A stretch of 64,000 bases of DNA from Dictyobacter aurantiacus. Its GTDB lineage: Bacteria; Chloroflexota; Ktedonobacteria; Ktedonobacterales; Ktedonobacteraceae. This document shows positions 60,658 through 64,000 of the stretch, piece after piece. Position numbers and translations under genes: made by a program. A model generated the notes under the pieces. It had not been told where the DNA came from and did not search any database. It was given only the letters and a program-made list of their open reading frames with translations. The stretch lies in the NCBI RefSeq assembly GCF_003967515.1, contig NZ_BIFQ01000001.1, forward strand, positions 4,464,001-4,528,000. The letters are read 5' to 3'. How positions within the stretch are numbered: the stretch's first letter is position 1; each line of letters begins with the position of its first letter.

Positions 60658-61824
60658 GTGCGCTTATCAAACCTGATTAATAGTTTACCTCCATATCATT
60701 TTGCCAATGCCAAACAAAAAATTGCCGACCGTAAGGCGGCAGGCGTTGATGTGATCTCGCTATCGATGGGCGATCCGGATCTGCCGGCGCCTCCGGCCGT
60801 GGTTGAGCGGCTGTGCGCCGCTATGCAGGATGGCGAGAACCACCGCTATCCTGAGTATCGCGGCATGCGCGCCCTGCATGAAGCGATCGCCGAGTGGTTC
60901 GAGAACCGCTTCGGGGTCCAGTTGACCCCTGAGCAGGATATCCTGCCGTTGTTGGGATCCAAAGAGGGCCTGGCCTACGCGGCGACGGCGGTGCTCAATG
61001 CCGGCGATATCGCGCTGACACCCAATCCTTATTATCCTGTCTATATTTCAGGCGCGACTACGCTGGGTGCCGAGCCATACCTGCTGCCGCTGCGCGAGGA
61101 GCAGAACTTCCTGCCCGACCTGGATAGCATCCCCGAGTCTGTGCTGGCGCGTGCACGTGTGCTCTGGCTCAACTATCCTAACAATCCTACAGCGGCCTGC
61201 GCCGATCGTGCCTTTTTTGAGCATGTGGTCGAGTTCGCGCGGCGGCACGACATCGTAATTATCCATGATATGGCTTATGCCGAGGTCTATTTTGACGATT
61301 TTCGTCCAATGAGTATATTACAAGTACCGGGTGCGCGGGATGTGGCGGTCGAATTGCATTCATTAAGTAAGACCTATAATATGGCCGGCTTCCGTATCGG
61401 GATGCTGGTGGGCAATCCTGAACTGGTGGATGCGGTGGGGCGCCTCAAGAGCAACATTGATAGCGGTATCTTTCGACCAGTGCAGTACGCGGCCATCGAA
61501 GCGCTGCGCCTGCCATCGTCCTGGTTGGCCGAGCGCAACGTCATCTATCAGCGCAGGCGCGACCTCCTGGTTGAGGGCTGTAATGCGCTGGGCATGCGGG
61601 CGGAGAAGACGCGGGCTGGATTGTATGTCTGGGCCCATGTGCCCCAGGGTTATACCTCGCGTGATTTTACCAGCTGGCTCTTTGATCAGACCGGCGTCTT
61701 TATCACTCCCGGCACCAATTTTGGTTCAGCCGGAGAGGGGTATGTGCGCATCTCGATGACAGAGCGCGAGGAGCGCATCCAGGAGGCCCTGCGGCGCATG
61801 CAGGAAGTCCTGCGGAAAGCATAA
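60658..61824 (+). CDS. Class I/II aminotransferase, LL-diaminopimelate-aminotransferase-like
   Basis: A 388-residue PLP enzyme. The GTG at 60658 follows GAGGAG. Fold type I motifs: LSMGDPDLPAPPAVVERL, RYPEYRGMRALHEAIAEWF, GSKEGLAY, LNYPNNPTAACADRAFF, AYAEVYFDDF, and the PLP Lys in LHSLSKTYNMAGFRIGMLVG, which is the form seen in DapL and related enzymes. DapL makes LL-diaminopimelate from tetrahydrodipicolinate in one step for lysine and cell wall. No other lysine gene is near, so an alanine- or aspartate-type aminotransferase of the same branch cannot be excluded. Confidence 0.85.
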   Translation: MRLSNLINSLPPYHFANAKQKIADRKAAGVDVISLSMGDPDLPAPPAVVERLCAAMQDGENHRYPEYRGMRALHEAIAEWFENRFGVQLTPEQDILPLLGSKEGLAYAATAVLNAGDIALTPNPYYPVYISGATTLGAEPYLLPLREEQNFLPDLDSIPESVLARARVLWLNYPNNPTAACADRAFFEHVVEFARRHDIVIIHDMAYAEVYFDDFRPMSILQVPGARDVAVELHSLSKTYNMAGFRIGMLVGNPELVDAVGRLKSNIDSGIFRPVQYAAIEALRLPSSWLAERNVIYQRRRDLLVEGCNALGMRAEKTRAGLYVWAHVPQGYTSRDFTSWLFDQTGVFITPGTNFGSAGEGYVRISMTEREERIQEALRRMQEVLRKA

Positions 61825-62007
61825 AATAGAAAAAATGATCGGGTGGCACCTCATCGGGGGTGCCTCCTTTGTCGTATACCATAGACCGGTATGCCAGCGA
61901 TTTAACAGCGTGTGCTGATGACAGTCAATGTGTGTGGTATGTATCTCGTCCTTCCATATATTTATTGTTAGAATCTGAGTGTTGTCAATGATAAGAGGAT
62001 ACTGATT

Positions 62008-64000
62008 ATGATCTTGAAGCAAGATGCATCTCTATTTGATCATTCGCACGCCAATCCCTGGCACATTCAGGTCGGTTCAGAGATCTGTGACGATGTGCAA
62101 TCCGGACTTGATCATGAGTGGCTGGTGACTAATGGCCTGGGTGGTTATGCTTCTGGTTCTCTTGTCGGGGCTACAACGCGTTGTTATCATGGTCTGCTCG
62201 TGGCTGCCCTGCAACCGCCCGTCAAGCGCACTGTACTGGTAGCGAAGTTTGACGAGGTCGTGACCCTGCATACTGGTGAAAGAATCGAGCTTGGCGTGAA
62301 TGAGTATGCGCAGGGAACGATCGCTCCCGAGGGCTATCGAGCCTTACAGTCAGTTTCATTAGATGGGGATATTGTGTGTTTCTCTTACAAGTTGACTGAA
62401 ACCCTGACTCTGGAAAAACGCATCTGGATGGAATATGGGGAGAATACAACCTATGTTCAGTATCTGCTGCATGGCTCCTTTGACGAGGAGGGAGAGAAGA
62501 GCGGCGACGAGGAGGAGCCTGCGGTTTTGAAGCTGGAGGTCGTACCGTTCTGTCTTTCGCGCGATTACCATAGCGTGACAACGGGTGCCGAGGATTGGCA
62601 TTTCCTGGTTGAAGATCAGGGCCATCGCTGCCGCATTCGCGCCTATGCAGAGGCTCCCGCCTATCATATCATCGCCAATCCATCCGCTACTTTTACGCCC
62701 GGTGGTGTCTGGTACTGGCATATCTGGCATCGCCAGGATCAGAAACGGGGCCTGCCCGGCCAGGAAGATGTGTATATGCCGGGCACGTTTCGTTTGTCCC
62801 TGGTGCCCGGAATGCATACGACGATGGTGCTGATGGCTGAGACCGAGACCAGCTGCTCCTGGGGTTATGGCGGTCGGCGTCATGAGACGCTGGTGGGCCA
62901 GGCTTTGATGCGCCATCGCCGCCGCGTACAGCAACTTCTCGCGGTGGCGGATCATTCTGGCCATCAGTTGCCCGAGCAGGATCCCCTCTTCGCGCGCCTC
63001 GTCCTGGCGGCCGATCAGTTTATCGTGGCCCGTCCCGATTATACGCGCTCATCCAATGCACCTCAGGCGTTGCGCCTGTCGCCCGATCGCAAGACCATTA
63101 TCGCTGGCTATCCCTGGTTCACCGACTGGGGACGCGATAGCATGATCTCTCTGCCGGGTCTGCTGCTGTGTACCGGACGTTACGGTGAGGCACGAGGCCT
63201 GCTCAAAGCGTTTACCTCCTTTATGCATAATGGCTTGATCCCTAATCGCTTCCCCGATGATGGCCAGGAGCCCGCATATAATACCGCCGATGCCACCCTG
63301 TGGATGTTCCGTGCGCTGGACCACTACTTCTCAACGACCGGAGATTGGTCTCTTATCAAGGAACTCTTCCCGAAGTTGTGTGAGGTTATTCAATGGCACG
63401 TCAATGGTACCGATTATGGTATTAAGATGGATGAGACCGATGGTTTGCTCCGGGCTGGCGCTCCCGATCTGCAACTGACCTGGATGGACGCCAAGGTTGG
63501 GGATTGGGTGGTGACGCCGCGCTCTGGCAAGCCGGTCGAGATTAACGCGCTGTGGTACTATGCGCTGACCACAATGGAGTCATGGGCTGTGCGGCTCTCG
63601 ACGGATGCCGCCCAGTATGGGCATCTGCGTGCGCTGGTGCGCCAGCACTTCGCCAGGCGCTTCTGGTATGAGGAGGGTGGCTATCTCTATGATGTTGTTG
63701 ATGTTGAGGGCGTGGCTGGTAGTAATGATCCTGCCCTGCGCCCAAATCAACTGCTGGCCGCCTCGCTGACTCGCGATCTATTATCGGAGCAGCAGGTGAG
63801 CAGGATGCTTCAGCAGGTTACTCAGCATTTGCTAACGCCGGTCGGGCTGCGCTCGTTGAGTCCGGATGATCCCGCTTACCAGGGTCATTTCGCCGGTGAT
63901 CAGCGACAGCGTGATAGCGCGTATCATCAAGGGGCTGTCTGGCAATGGTTGCTGGGACCCTATGTCGACGTGCATCTGCAGGTGCATAACAATCCCGCCG
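62008..64000 (+). CDS. Glycogen-debranching amylo-alpha-1,6-glucosidase (GH133-type), 3' end outside window
   Basis: The frame is open from ATG 62008 to the end of the window (664 codons visible). The N-terminal domain begins with DHEWLVTNGLGGYASGSLVGATTRCYHGLLVA, typical of bacterial and archaeal glycogen-debranching enzymes (GDE_N). The (alpha/alpha)6 catalytic domain shows AGYPWFTDWGRDSMISLPGL, GLIPNRFPDDGQEPAYNTADATLWMF, LQLTWMDAKVGDW, KPVEINALWYYAL and YHQGAVWQWLLGPY. The acidic residues in TDWGRD and TWMDAK are in the usual catalytic positions. It hydrolyses the alpha-1,6 branch of limit dextrins after transfer. Only the end of the catalytic domain is missing. Confidence 0.93.
   Translation, partial: MILKQDASLFDHSHANPWHIQVGSEICDDVQSGLDHEWLVTNGLGGYASGSLVGATTRCYHGLLVAALQPPVKRTVLVAKFDEVVTLHTGERIELGVNEYAQGTIAPEGYRALQSVSLDGDIVCFSYKLTETLTLEKRIWMEYGENTTYVQYLLHGSFDEEGEKSGDEEEPAVLKLEVVPFCLSRDYHSVTTGAEDWHFLVEDQGHRCRIRAYAEAPAYHIIANPSATFTPGGVWYWHIWHRQDQKRGLPGQEDVYMPGTFRLSLVPGMHTTMVLMAETETSCSWGYGGRRHETLVGQALMRHRRRVQQLLAVADHSGHQLPEQDPLFARLVLAADQFIVARPDYTRSSNAPQALRLSPDRKTIIAGYPWFTDWGRDSMISLPGLLLCTGRYGEARGLLKAFTSFMHNGLIPNRFPDDGQEPAYNTADATLWMFRALDHYFSTTGDWSLIKELFPKLCEVIQWHVNGTDYGIKMDETDGLLRAGAPDLQLTWMDAKVGDWVVTPRSGKPVEINALWYYALTTMESWAVRLSTDAAQYGHLRALVRQHFARRFWYEEGGYLYDVVDVEGVAGSNDPALRPNQLLAASLTRDLLSEQQVSRMLQQVTQHLLTPVGLRSLSPDDPAYQGHFAGDQRQRDSAYHQGAVWQWLLGPYVDVHLQVHNNPA

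Overview
This window looks like chromosomal DNA from a soil Chloroflexota bacterium, most likely of the Ktedonobacteria. That placement is inferred from family recollection, not from a search. Supporting signs are a moderate-to-high G+C content, two ECF sigma/anti-sigma pairs, long intergenic spacers rich in perfect palindromes, a long-insert SHMT, and Gram-positive-style RNA control (SAM-I, T-box and ZTP riboswitches). No rRNA, tRNA or CRISPR array was recognised.

Layout. Positions 1-2774 are one end of an integrated element: a rolling-circle-type Rep (cut by the window edge), a small excisionase-like HTH protein and a tyrosine integrase, in the rep-xis-int order of actinobacterial integrative elements. 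Positions 2775-5610 are AT-richer accessory DNA with an FGE-fold protein, a coiled-coil protein and a small membrane protein. Next come a Tat-exported bicupin related to oxalate decarboxylase, a flavin oxidoreductase, a PurO-type IMP cyclohydrolase, leucyl aminopeptidase, a histidine kinase/response regulator pair and an ECF sigma/anti-sigma pair. Positions 16384-22567 form a SAM-cycle cluster: mtnA, an HD hydrolase, a PfkB kinase, ahcY, then a SAM-I riboswitch and metK. An acyl-CoA dehydrogenase is followed by an intact IS4-type insertion sequence and a second ECF/anti-sigma pair. Positions 28.6-29.8 kb are a gene-free repeat array.

From 29.8 kb: holB, a crotonase, a methyltransferase-like protein, a T-box leader with a short alanyl-tRNA synthetase that lacks the editing and C-terminal domains, an MFS transporter, a stand-alone AICAR transformylase and glyA (with a ZTP riboswitch), a HEAT-repeat protein, argD, a glyoxalase-CPBP protease fusion, ftsH, comF, lysS, greA and birA. 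Upstream of birA lies a small-peptide leader RNA with its own promoter and terminator. The right part carries a nucleotidyltransferase/phosphomannomutase-like fusion, an SDR epimerase, a small HTH protein, polA, a DapL-like aminotransferase and a glycogen-debranching enzyme cut by the window end.

Connections. The last two steps of purine synthesis are done by two separate genes 27 kb apart: a eukaryote-like AICAR transformylase without its cyclohydrolase domain, and a PurO-type IMP cyclohydrolase. The transformylase lies behind glyA, whose leader carries a ZTP riboswitch, so the transformylase substrate level probably sets expression of one-carbon supply. Many genes end in perfect palindromes of 15-39 bp per arm with very small loops. 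One family of these has a conserved GC-rich tail and looks dispersed, like a REP or MITE element.
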